Source of the DNA: Phycisphaerales bacterium
GTDB taxonomy: Bacteria > Planctomycetota > Phycisphaerae > Phycisphaerales > UBA1924
Direction: 5' to 3'
Length of the DNA: 36,827 bases
Assembly (NCBI GenBank): GCA_026647565.1
Contig: JAPKGU010000016.1
Location: 1-36,827, forward strand
The notes beneath the pieces are model-generated. The model ran no database searches, had not been told where the DNA came from, and worked only from the letters and a program-made list of their open reading frames with translations. Positions 15,182-23,435 of the stretch are shown piece after piece. The position numbers were made by a program, and so were the translations under genes. How positions within the stretch are numbered: the first letter of the stretch is position 1; every line of letters begins with the position of its first letter.

Positions 15182-16165
15182 TCAGAACAGCGCGTCGTAC
15201 ACCTTGCCGATGAACTCAAGTACCGGCATCGGCAGGATTCGTCCAATCAATGGGAGCAGCACCGGCCCCATGTAGAGCGAGGCAATGGCTACGCCGATCA
15301 ACGGCACAAAGGCGATTCCCCATCGGGTGCCCTGAAACCGAAACGAGAGTCGGGTAAGGCCGAATGTGCTGAGCGTGCGCCGCCGGGCGTCAGGGCTACC
15401 GCACTCAGGGCATGTGGGGCCGGCAGCACCTGCGAGTTCGTATCCACACTTTGTGCAGTAGACGCCGGGAAGCCTAAGAACGGCACGACGAATCTGCCTT
15501 CGTACAGCCCATCCGACAACCACGAGATGACCGAAAGCCGCCCCGCTGTACATGAGCCCCACGCCGACTGGACCTACCGAGAGTGTGACGGCAGAAGGAT
15601 CGACCCATTTGCGTGCCATGTAAGAGCCCCATAGCACCCGATGAAGGATCAGCACAACGGGAATCAATCCGATCGAAAGCCACGCCGATATGGCTACTCC
15701 GCGAGTCAAGGTGGCGGCGACAACGGCTCGGGAACCAATGCACGAACGAATCGCATCGGGAAGAGCGCAGCAACGATATGCGAGAAAGACGATGCCACAC
15801 ACGAGCAAGTGATACAGAAGCCACCCGACTGCGCTACCCATCGCGCGATCTTTCAACATGTGCCAGAGCACGTCGAGACCGGAGATCCCAACATTGGTTT
15901 TCCCTCGCACTATTTGCTCGGGAGTACACCCAGGGCCAAGGACCGGCCGGCCACGCAGTATCGACGGCATTCGCCCTTCTGGCAATGAGTCAGAAAGCGA
16001 CCGCCCGATCTCGTCAAGTCCCGCGCACACCGGGTGGAACCTGATGCATTCATCAGAGGCGGCGAGCAGAACGCAGGCGCACGCGGTGGATGTCATCCAA
16101 AGCGCGAGGCCGGCGTGATGCTTAGTCAACCGCGCAAGTGATGAGCGAGTATTCACGACATTCAT
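15182..16165 (-). CDS. Unknown multi-pass membrane protein with internal zinc ribbon
   Basis: Not assigned to a known family. The 327-residue product has an N-terminal hydrophobic segment (about 17-37) and an extracytoplasmic-looking loop with several cysteines. Three hydrophobic stretches follow (WLLYHLLVCGIVFLAYRCC, ISAWLSIGLIPVVLILH, a third near GVGLMYSGAAFGHLVVVGWA). Then comes a four-cysteine zinc ribbon (YCTKCGYELAG with CPECGSPDA) and a last pair of helices. Such CxxCGYxLxG...CPECG ribbons are frequent in Phycisphaerae membrane proteins of unknown role. The ATG at 16165 overlaps the upstream gene's stop (ATGA), so the two are translationally coupled. Base composition is visibly less GC-rich than the flanking genes, suggesting separate acquisition. 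Confidence 0.65.
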   Translation of the reverse strand: MNVVNTRSSLARLTKHHAGLALWMTSTACACVLLAASDECIRFHPVCAGLDEIGRSLSDSLPEGRMPSILRGRPVLGPGCTPEQIVRGKTNVGISGLDVLWHMLKDRAMGSAVGWLLYHLLVCGIVFLAYRCCALPDAIRSCIGSRAVVAATLTRGVAISAWLSIGLIPVVLILHRVLWGSYMARKWVDPSAVTLSVGPVGVGLMYSGAAFGHLVVVGWAVRRQIRRAVLRLPGVYCTKCGYELAGAAGPTCPECGSPDARRRTLSTFGLTRLSFRFQGTRWGIAFVPLIGVAIASLYMGPVLLPLIGRILPMPVLEFIGKVYDALF

Positions 16166-17052
16166 GGAGGTGGCGGGACACACGGATCGGATGAGCCGAC
16201 TGTTGTTCGCCCATGTTCGGTGTAGCTATGCGTTCCGCTATTCCCACAGTCCACACAAAAGATGATTCGCCTTTCGCCAGACTTGGTCCAAGTATTCGAG
16301 CATGAGCGCGTGTAGTGACACGTCTTGCTTCCGGTGCCCGGAGCGGTATAGGACCATACCCATGCTCCGCACGTTGGTGTTCCCCACGTCGTCACGCAGG
16401 GCTGACATGCGAGGGTGCAGTTGTTGCTCGTCGTCGCCGCAACACCGAAGAATGTCACTTCGGCTTGCACAGCCAATAGCGTCAGCATTGCGTCAACCCC
16501 GCCCACGTTCGTCGTTCCGCAGATGACGGTACTTGCCGCGAGAGGCGACAAGACGGGTGCTGCCTCGTGCCCTTGTTCGACAAGAACCTCCAGCGACGCC
16601 TCTGGGTCCGTGGACTCAACAACCGGCTCAAGAAGCGGATCGCCCCAGAAAAGGCCACTGACCATCTCGATCGGTTGTTCGACCGCGTTCTCATCGCTGA
16701 CCACGGCAAGTTCGGCGAGCACGTGATCGAGAGAGAATGCCGCGTCATCATCCAGATAGTCGCGCACCCAGAGCACCGCAAGTCCGGCGTCGTTATGGTC
16801 CCAGCCCCACGTGGTCCACTCACCGTCGCCAGTCTGCTCGCACCACATCACGGCGATGTTGTTGCCCACCGCGTTTCCATCGATGAATCGCGCGAGAAAC
16901 CCAACGACGCGCGAGTCGTCCGTGACGGGCGCGAACTCCCATCCCCTCGCCTCGAAAGTGACATAGGTGACGTTTGGGTTGGTGGAATGCTGCGCAATCG
17001 CATTTAGAACAATGATGACTCCACAGACAAACGCCACAAACAGCTTCGACGT
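16162..17052 (-). CDS. Unknown secreted cysteine-rich protein; possible ACG start codon
   Basis: Not recognised. The N-terminus is a signal peptide (VAFVCGVIIVLNAIAQ). The middle is acidic (DDDAAFSLDHVLAELAVVSD). The C-terminal 100 residues are rich in cysteine and aromatic residues: LACQPCVTTWG, CGAWVWSY, TCHYTRSC, IIFCVDCG, ending in four prolines. A disulfide-rich or metal-binding tail is likely. Start choice is unusual: a perfect AAGGAGG (17067-17061) lies 8 nt before an in-frame ACG (17052-17050), giving a classic signal peptide (T)SKLFVAFVCG. The nearest conventional start is GTG at 17037, 23 nt from the ribosome site. It heads a two-gene unit with the membrane protein at 15182. Confidence 0.6.
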   Translation of the reverse strand, partial: TSKLFVAFVCGVIIVLNAIAQHSTNPNVTYVTFEARGWEFAPVTDDSRVVGFLARFIDGNAVGNNIAVMWCEQTGDGEWTTWGWDHNDAGLAVLWVRDYLDDDAAFSLDHVLAELAVVSDENAVEQPIEMVSGLFWGDPLLEPVVESTDPEASLEVLVEQGHEAAPVLSPLAASTVICGTTNVGGVDAMLTLLAVQAEVTFFGVAATTSNNCTLACQPCVTTWGTPTCGAWVWSYTAPGTGSKTCHYTRSCSNTWTKSGERRIIFCVDCGNSGTHSYTEHGRTTVGSSDPCVPPPP

Positions 17053-17169
17053 GGTTGTAACCTCCTTCTCTCAGCACGGGTCCCACAGGACACGATCAGC
17101 GGGGGACTCCGTAGGCAAGCAGATTACTCCACAACGCTCCCCGGTGCAAGTCCCGATGGGGCGAAACTA

Positions 17170-17198
17170 CTCAAACTTGAATGTCGCTCTAACTTGAA
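17170..17198. repeat. Two 12-bp direct repeats upstream of the unknown cassette
   Basis: CTCAAACTTGAA (17170-17181) and CTCTAACTTGAA (17187-17198) differ at one position and start 17 bp apart. They lie in the 174-bp gap between the ABC ATPase gene and the start of the secreted-protein gene, 118 bp upstream of the latter. The arrangement suggests tandem sites for a regulator, but no promoter could be placed with confidence. Confidence 0.4.
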
Positions 17199-17226
17199 CA
17201 CGGTTCGTGATCTACGGGTTCCGCCA

Positions 17227-18228
17227 TTACTGCACAAGCCCCTTGGTCAGGCGCATGAAGGCGGTCTCGAGGTTGACGGCCTCTTCGGTGAACTTGGTGA
17301 GCCGGAAGCCGTTGTTGACGAGGATGCTGGGGATATCCGAGACGGTTGAGGCGGCGGCGGTGTGTCGCGAGGTTCCGGTGCCGCCGGCGGGAGACGCGTC
17401 CTCGAAGGCGACGTGGATGAGGGGAGAGCCGTTGCGAGCGCCGTGGTCGGCATCGGCGAGCGTGACGCGCTGCACGCCGGGCATCTTTCTGAGGAGGGCG
17501 GCGGCCTCTTCGTGACGATCGACGACGCCGATGTGGACGACGTGTCCGACGCGGGCTTTTTGGAGGATATCGGTGACGGTTCCGGCGTAGAGGAGGGTGC
17601 CGCGTTCGATGATGCCGACGACGTTGCAGAGTTCGGCGAGCTCGTGGAGGATGTGGGAGCTGATGAGGATGGTCTTGCCCATCCGCTTGAGTTCCTTCAG
17701 GAGCTCGCGGATCTCGATGCGGGCGCGGGGGTCGAGTCCGGAGGCGGGCTCGTCCATGAGAAGGACCTTGGGGTCGTGGAGGAGGACGCGGGCGATGCTG
17801 AGGCGTTGCTGCATGCCTCGGGAGAGGGAGTTGACCTCGGCGGTGGCCTTGTAGCCGAGGTCGGTGAGTTCGAGGACGTCCTGCACGACCTTCTTTCGGT
17901 GGGCGCCGTTGATGTTGTACGCGGCGGCGAAGAACTCGAGGTATTCCTGGACGACCATGTCTTCGTAAGCGCCCATGAAGTCGGGGACGTAACCGATGAG
18001 GGGGCGGATCTGGCGGTTCTGGTAGCCGACGGTGAGGCCCGCGATCTGGGCCTGGCCGCTGGAGGGCTTGAGGAGGGTCGAGAGGATCTTGATGGTGGTG
18101 GTCTTGCCGGCGCCGTTCGGTCCGATGAAGCCGAAGCAATCGCCCTCGTTGAGCGTGAGATTGAGGTTGTTGAGGGCGACGAGATCGCCGTATCGCTTGG
18201 TGAGGTTGACGGTCTCGATCATCGCCAT
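17227..18228 (-). CDS. ABC transporter ATP-binding protein
   Basis: A 333-residue ATPase of the CcmA/NatA-like exporter class. Walker A is GPNGAGKTT (36-44), the Q-loop region has RPLIGYVPDFMGAYEDM, the signature motif is LSRGMQQR (135-142), Walker B is LLMDEP with catalytic E160, and the H-loop is ISSHILHE. A C-terminal extension (about 225-333) carries an Ala/Gly/Thr-rich insert before LTKFTEEAVNLETAFMRLTKG, the usual tail of this class. Start: ATG 18228 with GGAG 10 nt upstream. It lies 65 bp downstream of a large membrane protein gene on the same strand, with which it may work. No conventional ABC permease is in the window; one may be encoded elsewhere. Confidence 0.93.
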   Translation of the reverse strand: MAMIETVNLTKRYGDLVALNNLNLTLNEGDCFGFIGPNGAGKTTTIKILSTLLKPSSGQAQIAGLTVGYQNRQIRPLIGYVPDFMGAYEDMVVQEYLEFFAAAYNINGAHRKKVVQDVLELTDLGYKATAEVNSLSRGMQQRLSIARVLLHDPKVLLMDEPASGLDPRARIEIRELLKELKRMGKTILISSHILHELAELCNVVGIIERGTLLYAGTVTDILQKARVGHVVHIGVVDRHEEAAALLRKMPGVQRVTLADADHGARNGSPLIHVAFEDASPAGGTGTSRHTAAASTVSDIPSILVNNGFRLTKFTEEAVNLETAFMRLTKGLVQ

Positions 18229-18293
18229 CGTTCGGCGGCTCCGTTGCGGGATTGTCGGGTGCGGATCGGGACTGGGTCGTGTTGCGGGTCGGG

Positions 18294-20912
18294 TCAGGGA
18301 TCGTCCGGACGCCGTGGATCGGAACTGGGCGAGAGGACCGGCTCGGTGACGGGATCCGGTGTCGGGGCTTCGATCGGGAAGGACGGGGGCGAATCGGGGA
18401 GAGGGTACACCCAGCGGACGATGGTGCGGCCGCCGGCGGCAACGGCGCGTCCGTCGACGGCGAGGGGGACGACGCTCGGGGCGTCGCGCCGGTCGGCGCC
18501 CATCTGGGCGAGGATGATGACGCAGGGCTGGGTGAACCAGCGGCCGAGGTCCAGCCCGTGGGTGAAGGCGCGGCGTCCAAGCTCCGGGGGCGAGGCGCCC
18601 GCGATCGGCACGAGGTCCGGCGGGTTGAGAATCGGGAAGAGGGCCTGAGCGACGAACCGCCTCCAGATGTCCTCGGGAGACTTGCGGAGGCCGGCGGGCG
18701 TGGACTGCCCGGCGAGGAGGTTGCGCAGGAATGTGTCGAACTGGGCGTCGACGCCCGGAGCGAAGCGGGTCGCGGCGGCCATGTCGAGGGGTGTTCCGGG
18801 CGGCCAAGGTGAGGTGAGCCGGAAGGCGCTGACGCGGGCGGGCAGAAAGACCTGCGAGGAGTTGGCGCCGGCGGTGACGATGCGCTGCTGCGATTCGACG
18901 ACGATGATGACGACCGAATCGAGCGGGGCGGGCAGGTCGTGCACGAGCGTGCCTGAGATCAGCTCCGCCGGCCCACCACCAACTCCCCCGGTTCCTGCGC
19001 CCCCACTGCCAGCGCCCGCGCTACCTGCACCGCTGCCCAAACCGCTTCGCGCCATGAGTCGGAGCGATGCGGATTCTGCGGGTTGGCCCTCGGCGGCGAC
19101 GGGGCGCGGCATGCCCCAGCGCGGACCTCCGGACCAATCGGCCTGGAACTGCTTGATGGTGGCCCGTGCGGGCACGGACGCGAGGGACGGCTGCCTTGCC
19201 TCGATCGCGTACTCGGTGGCGTCGGGGAACATGGCGCTGATACCGGACTCTGCGGATCGAGCTTCCCACGGGAGAAGCGTGTCGCGCGGCGTGGCGGCAC
19301 GGGACGGGGTGGCGCCGTCGCCATCGCCGATGGAGACGAGTGAGCGTCCGTAGGTCGGGAGGAGGACGCTCATCCAGGCGCGGGCGCGCTGGACGGGCTG
19401 GCCGTAGACGTGGTCGACGATGGTGACGTGGGTGGCGCTGACCTCGCGCGGGCGGAGGAGCGTGGCGCCACCCCATGCGATGCCAGTGAAGGCGATGCCG
19501 GAGGCGAGATAGGCGAGCCATGCGTGACGCTGGAGCTTGTAGTGCTTGAGGAGGGCGTAGCCGCCGGGGCCGGCGATGATCCAGTAGCAGAAGAAGACGA
19601 TGAAGCCCAGGAGGACGCCGGCGGTGGCGCGGCCCTGACGGGCGATAAGGTCGGCGACGTCGTCGTCGACCCAGATGCTGGAGCGTTGGCGGAGCGCGCC
19701 GGCCGACGCGTTGTTGATGCGGTCGATCTCGGAGGCGGGTGGTCGGAGGGCGCGAAGGCCGAGGATGCGGTGCCAGAATCGTTCCGGCTGCGGGAGTCCG
19801 AGCGAGCGGAGCGCGATCGCGTTGGCGTCGATGCCGATGAGGGTGACGGCGCCGGCGCCGACGAGCCGTCGGGCGACGATGCAGTCACCCTCGGGGCCGT
19901 TGAGCACGCGGACCGCGGTTCCGGGAGACGCGGACTCGAGCGGCTCGAAGGTGTGGAGAACGGCCGAGCGCGGGAGTTGGACCGTGGATGAGTCGGTGAG
20001 AAGGGCGCGATAGGGTTCGAGCGAGACGCCCTCGCGGCGGGTGATGCGCACGGCGGGGAGAAGCTCGGCAAGGCCCGTGGTGTCGCGGGTGCTCCACGAC
20101 TGGCCCGCGGCGGGCTGGATGATGATGAGGTGGCCCCCACGGGTGACCCAGTCCTTGAGGGCGGCGGCGGCGTCGGGCACGAGATCCGTCGGGGCGCCTT
20201 CGAGCCAGATGATCGCCTCGAACGGGGCGAGGCCGAACCAGCGGTCGGGCATCTCCTGCGGGGTGAGCATGACCTGGGTGAGGCGTTCGTGGGCGAGCGG
20301 GGCCCATTCCTCGCCGAACGCGCCGGAGGCGGCGGACATGCCGTAGAGGGAGAGCGCGGGGTTCGGCGCGCGACCGACGACGCCGAGCAGGCCGTCGTAC
20401 GGCTCAGCGACGCGGGGCGGGGCCATGGGGACGCGTGCGAGGAGGCGACCGGGCCGGACGCCCCGGCCGACGGGATCGACCTCGGGCGGCAGGTCGGCGT
20501 CTTCCTGCGCTTCGTGGACCGAGACGATGAGCGGGTCTCCGGCGCGGAGCGAGATCGGGATGCGCATGTACATCCAGAGCCGCTGCTCGATGCCGGGATT
20601 GCCGGCGATGACGGATTGGTAGATGGGACGATCGCCGTCGGCGTCCTTGGATTGGACCCGGAGAATCAGTTCACGCTGCCGGGTGCCGAGATCGGTCAGG
20701 ACGACGCGCAGAGCGGCCAGGTCCCCGCGGCGCAGGACGTTTCCAGCGCCCCAGCGGTCGATTGCGACCGCGACCTCTGCGGGTTGCTGGGCGTGGGCTC
20801 CGGGAACGATGCCGATCAGGGTGAGCAGGAGGGCGATCGCTGCGACGAGGATCGTCCGGGGCTGGCCCCTTGGGGACGCGGCGTTCCTGGATGTTCGCAG
20901 GGTGATCGGCAC
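18294..20912 (-). CDS. Large membrane protein with GATase-like domain, planctomycete type, function unknown
   Basis: An 872-residue protein. A signal sequence (about 20-42, ending AHA) precedes a beta-rich extracytoplasmic region (45-180). Next is a segment with a class-I glutamine-amidotransferase-like look (WVTRGGHLIIIQPAAGQSW, then GAGAVTLIGIDANAIALRSL; about 180-370), probably without catalysis. Two membrane helices follow (about 427-490: GVLLGFIVFFCYWIIAGPGG and YLASGIAFTGIAWGGATLL). The C-terminal half contains a Gly/Ser/Ala-rich linker (about 627-650). The GPxxYxLLKxxxxQRHAW hinge between helices is typical of planctomycete proteins found with ABC or DUF58 genes. The GTG start at 20912 has no clear ribosome site. 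It probably forms a transcription unit with the ABC ATPase downstream. Confidence 0.75.
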   Translation of the reverse strand: MPITLRTSRNAASPRGQPRTILVAAIALLLTLIGIVPGAHAQQPAEVAVAIDRWGAGNVLRRGDLAALRVVLTDLGTRQRELILRVQSKDADGDRPIYQSVIAGNPGIEQRLWMYMRIPISLRAGDPLIVSVHEAQEDADLPPEVDPVGRGVRPGRLLARVPMAPPRVAEPYDGLLGVVGRAPNPALSLYGMSAASGAFGEEWAPLAHERLTQVMLTPQEMPDRWFGLAPFEAIIWLEGAPTDLVPDAAAALKDWVTRGGHLIIIQPAAGQSWSTRDTTGLAELLPAVRITRREGVSLEPYRALLTDSSTVQLPRSAVLHTFEPLESASPGTAVRVLNGPEGDCIVARRLVGAGAVTLIGIDANAIALRSLGLPQPERFWHRILGLRALRPPASEIDRINNASAGALRQRSSIWVDDDVADLIARQGRATAGVLLGFIVFFCYWIIAGPGGYALLKHYKLQRHAWLAYLASGIAFTGIAWGGATLLRPREVSATHVTIVDHVYGQPVQRARAWMSVLLPTYGRSLVSIGDGDGATPSRAATPRDTLLPWEARSAESGISAMFPDATEYAIEARQPSLASVPARATIKQFQADWSGGPRWGMPRPVAAEGQPAESASLRLMARSGLGSGAGSAGAGSGGAGTGGVGGGPAELISGTLVHDLPAPLDSVVIIVVESQQRIVTAGANSSQVFLPARVSAFRLTSPWPPGTPLDMAAATRFAPGVDAQFDTFLRNLLAGQSTPAGLRKSPEDIWRRFVAQALFPILNPPDLVPIAGASPPELGRRAFTHGLDLGRWFTQPCVIILAQMGADRRDAPSVVPLAVDGRAVAAGGRTIVRWVYPLPDSPPSFPIEAPTPDPVTEPVLSPSSDPRRPDDP

Positions 20913-20983
20913 GTTCGCATTCTATCGGGTCCGGCACGGCCCTGCGGATCAACCGGGGAGGAGGGAACGCCGATGGAAGGCGC

Positions 20984-21205
20984 ATGGCCGAGTACAGCGC
21001 GAGCGAGTGGGTGGTGCTGGGGGTGATCGCGGCGTGCGGCATCTTTGCGATGCTGCACGCCATCGCGACCGGCATCCGGAACCTCGCGCTGGTTGCGGCG
21101 CACGGGCTGGAGTGCGCCGCGGTGCGTGAGCGGTACCTGGCGTCGGTGCGCGAGACGCGAAAGAACCTGCAGGAGCAGGTGCGACTGGTGGGCGAGGACG
21201 ACTGA
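20984..21205 (+). CDS. Small single-pass membrane protein, unknown
   Basis: A 73-residue protein: MAEYSASEWVVLGVIAACGI starts a membrane helix (about 8-30, running on into FAMLHAIATGI), followed by LALVAAHGLECAAVRERYLA and a charged amphipathic helix (SVRETRKNLQEQVRLVGEDD). This is a membrane anchor plus cytoplasmic helix layout. The ribosome site is weak (AAGG about 4 nt before ATG). It is divergent from the 872-residue membrane protein, with 71 bp between them, and tail-to-tail with the M20 peptidase. I recognise no family. Coding-like amino acid order and GC-rich third positions make it more likely real than not. Confidence 0.55.
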   Translation: MAEYSASEWVVLGVIAACGIFAMLHAIATGIRNLALVAAHGLECAAVRERYLASVRETRKNLQEQVRLVGEDD

Positions 21206-21230
21206 TCGGTCCGCGGCGCGCCGAGAGGGA

Positions 21231-22664
21231 TCAGAGCGAGCGGAGTTCGTCGATGAGAACGGCGTGGGCGCGGGCGCCCATGCGGTAGCAGTCGATCTCG
21301 AACTTTTCATTGGGGCTGTGGACGCGATCGTCGTCGAGGCCGAAGCCCATGAAGATGGTGTCGATTCCCAGGCGTGCCTTGAGCATGCCGGCGACGGGGA
21401 TGCTGCCGCCGCTCTTGATGAGCGCGGCCTGCTTCCCGGTAGCGCGTTTGATGGCTCGCTGTGCGGCGCGCATGGCGGGAGAGTCGATGGGCGTGGTGAC
21501 ACCGTGGCCGCCGTGGTGGTCGATGAACTCCCACTTGCAGCCGGGGGGCGTGCGTTCCTTGCACCACTTGAAGAAGGCCTTGGTGACCTTCGTGGGGTTC
21601 TGATCGGCGACGAGTCGGAAGGAGACCTTGGCGCTGGCGTGGCTGGGGATGACGGTCTTGGCGCCGGGGCCGGTGTACCCGCCGACGATGCCGTTGATTT
21701 CGGCCGTGGGGCGTCCCCACTCTCTCTCGAGCGCGGTGTATCCGGTCTCGCCGATGTCGGCGACGGGCTGGAGCCCGATCTGCTTGAGCGCGGCGGCGGC
21801 GTTGAACTTCAGTCGCTTCCAGTTCTCACGCTCCTTGTTCGAGAGCGGAACGACGTCGTCGTAGAAGCCGGGGATGGTGACCTTGCGCTTCTTGTCGTGG
21901 AGCTGGGCGAGGACGCGGGCGAGCTCGGTGATGGGGTTGGGGCAGCGGCCTCCCCAGAGTCCGGAGTGGAGGTCCTGGTTGGCGGCGTGGAGGACGACCT
22001 CGGTGTAGGCCAGCCCGCGGACGCCGTAGGTGATGGCGGGCTTGCCTCGGCCGAGCATGCCGGTGTCGGAGATGAGACAGACGTCGCACTTTCGAAGCTC
22101 CGACGCGGTGGCGTTGACGAAGGGCTCGAGCGAGACGGAGCCGGACTCTTCCTCTCCTTCGATCATGATGGTCATCTTGACGCCTCCGGCGGGTTTGCCG
22201 GTGACTTCCTTCCATGCGCGCATGGCCTCGAGGAACATCATGACCTGTCCCTTGTCGTCGACGGCGCCGCGGGCCACGACGCGCCTTCCGCCCTGCTCGC
22301 CCTGGCGTGCGTCGCGGACGACGGGCTGAAAGGGGTCGCTCTCCCAGAGGTTGACGGGATCAACGGGCTGGACGTCGTAGTGACCGTAGAAGAGGAGATG
22401 GGGTCCTCTGTAGTTGAGATCGCCGGGGACGTGAGCGAAGACGATGGGGTGTCCGGGCTTTCCGTCCTTGGTGACGGCGTCTCGGACCTGTGCGTCGACG
22501 CCGGAGGCCTTGAGATGGTCGGCGCACCACTGGGCGGCGCGGCGGACTTCGGGGGCGTACTTGGGATCGGTGGAGATGCTGGGGATGCGGAGCCAGTCGC
22601 AGAGCCGGTTGATGCCGGCGTCCTGGTTTGATTCGAGCCACGTGAGCACATTGTCAACGGCCAT
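21231..22664 (-). CDS. M20 family metallodipeptidase
   Basis: A 477-residue cytosolic zinc peptidase of the M20 (CNDP-like) family that would cleave dipeptides. Metal and catalytic residues are in place: H95 and D97 in YGHYDVQPVDP, bridging D136 in RGAVDDKGQ, general base E171 with E172 in IEGEEESGS, D200 in LISDTG, and the final ligand H449 in HSPNEKFE. The dimerisation lid lies around 210-370 (DLHSGLWGGRCPNP, FRLVADQNP). Start: ATG 22664 with GGAGG 6 nt upstream and no signal peptide. It is a single gene, followed by convergent gene 20984-21205. Confidence 0.95.
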   Translation of the reverse strand: MAVDNVLTWLESNQDAGINRLCDWLRIPSISTDPKYAPEVRRAAQWCADHLKASGVDAQVRDAVTKDGKPGHPIVFAHVPGDLNYRGPHLLFYGHYDVQPVDPVNLWESDPFQPVVRDARQGEQGGRRVVARGAVDDKGQVMMFLEAMRAWKEVTGKPAGGVKMTIMIEGEEESGSVSLEPFVNATASELRKCDVCLISDTGMLGRGKPAITYGVRGLAYTEVVLHAANQDLHSGLWGGRCPNPITELARVLAQLHDKKRKVTIPGFYDDVVPLSNKERENWKRLKFNAAAALKQIGLQPVADIGETGYTALEREWGRPTAEINGIVGGYTGPGAKTVIPSHASAKVSFRLVADQNPTKVTKAFFKWCKERTPPGCKWEFIDHHGGHGVTTPIDSPAMRAAQRAIKRATGKQAALIKSGGSIPVAGMLKARLGIDTIFMGFGLDDDRVHSPNEKFEIDCYRMGARAHAVLIDELRSL

Positions 22665-22715
22665 GCGGGACCTCCGGAGGGTGGAGTTGTGGGGCGAGGA
22701 TAGGCGTGAAAGACA

Positions 22716-22740
22716 GCACCCCGGCGAGGAGCCGGGGTGC
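22716..22740 (-). terminator. Intrinsic-type terminator of the PEP-CTERM gene
   Basis: GCACCCCGGC (22716-22725) and GCCGGGGTGC (22731-22740) form a perfect 10-bp stem with a 5-nt loop. On the minus strand the stem is followed by TGTCTTTC, a modest U-tract. It lies 47 bp after the stop of the gene at 22788 and before the M20 gene start. Confidence 0.75.
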
Positions 22741-22787
22741 CGCGACGAATCGGGTTGTCGTCGGCGTCGGGGCCGACCATTGGAAGA

Positions 22788-23435
22788 TCAGCGGCGGCGA
22801 CGGCCGGCGACGAGACCACCGAGGCCCAGGAGAGCCAGGGCGCCGGGGGTGGGAACGACTTCGCCGTTGAGGCGGATGCCGTAGGTGCCGCCACCGGCGA
22901 AGTTGATGGTCTCGATGTCGAAGGTGCCACCCGAGCTGGAAGCGCCCCACGCGTAGACGCGGAAGAGGCCGGTGCCGGTGATGCCGCTGAGGCCGAGAGC
23001 GGGGAAGGCCTCTTCGCCGGTATCGCTGACCGACGCGTCGGTGTAGACGGTGGTGCTGGTGGCGAAGTTGTCGCTCGAGAACAGGATGGCCATCTGGTTG
23101 GGACCGGTGCCGGAGCGGTCGTAGCGGATCTCCAGGTCGGAGAGGTTCAGGGCGAGGCCGATGTCGACGGTGACGCCAAACTGGAGGTAGTCGTTGTTCG
23201 CGACAGCAGCGGCGAGGTCGCCGCCGACGGTCCAGCTGTTGCTGTTGAAGGTGGAGCTGCTGCCCTGAAGGACGATTCCGGGGCCGCGGGTCAGATCGAC
23301 GCCGGTGACGCCGGTGACGACGTTGGTCGCGGCGATGGAGACGCCGTTCGGAGCGGCGGCCCAGTCTGAAACGACGGCCGCGTTGGCGGCGGCAGCGAGG
23401 CCCGCGACGGCGAGCAGGGAAACGATCTTCTTCAT
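22788..23435 (-). CDS. PEP-CTERM sorting-domain secreted protein
   Basis: A 215-residue exported protein. The signal peptide is MKKIVSLLAVAGLAAAANA. A beta-rich middle (GIVLQGSSSTFNSNSWTVGG, LQFGVTVDIGLALNLSDLEI, IRYDRSGTGPNQMAILFSSD) resembles a jelly-roll or lectin-like surface domain. The C-terminus has VPTPGALALLGLGGL, a short hydrophobic stretch and an arginine cluster. This is the PEP-CTERM tripartite signal (here PTPGA in place of PEPAT) processed by exosortase in the membrane. Such proteins often go to exopolysaccharide or biofilm matrices. Start: ATG 23435 with AGGAGA 7 nt upstream. No exosortase gene is in this window. Confidence 0.85.
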   Translation of the reverse strand: MKKIVSLLAVAGLAAAANAAVVSDWAAAPNGVSIAATNVVTGVTGVDLTRGPGIVLQGSSSTFNSNSWTVGGDLAAAVANNDYLQFGVTVDIGLALNLSDLEIRYDRSGTGPNQMAILFSSDNFATSTTVYTDASVSDTGEEAFPALGLSGITGTGLFRVYAWGASSSGGTFDIETINFAGGGTYGIRLNGEVVPTPGALALLGLGGLVAGRRRR

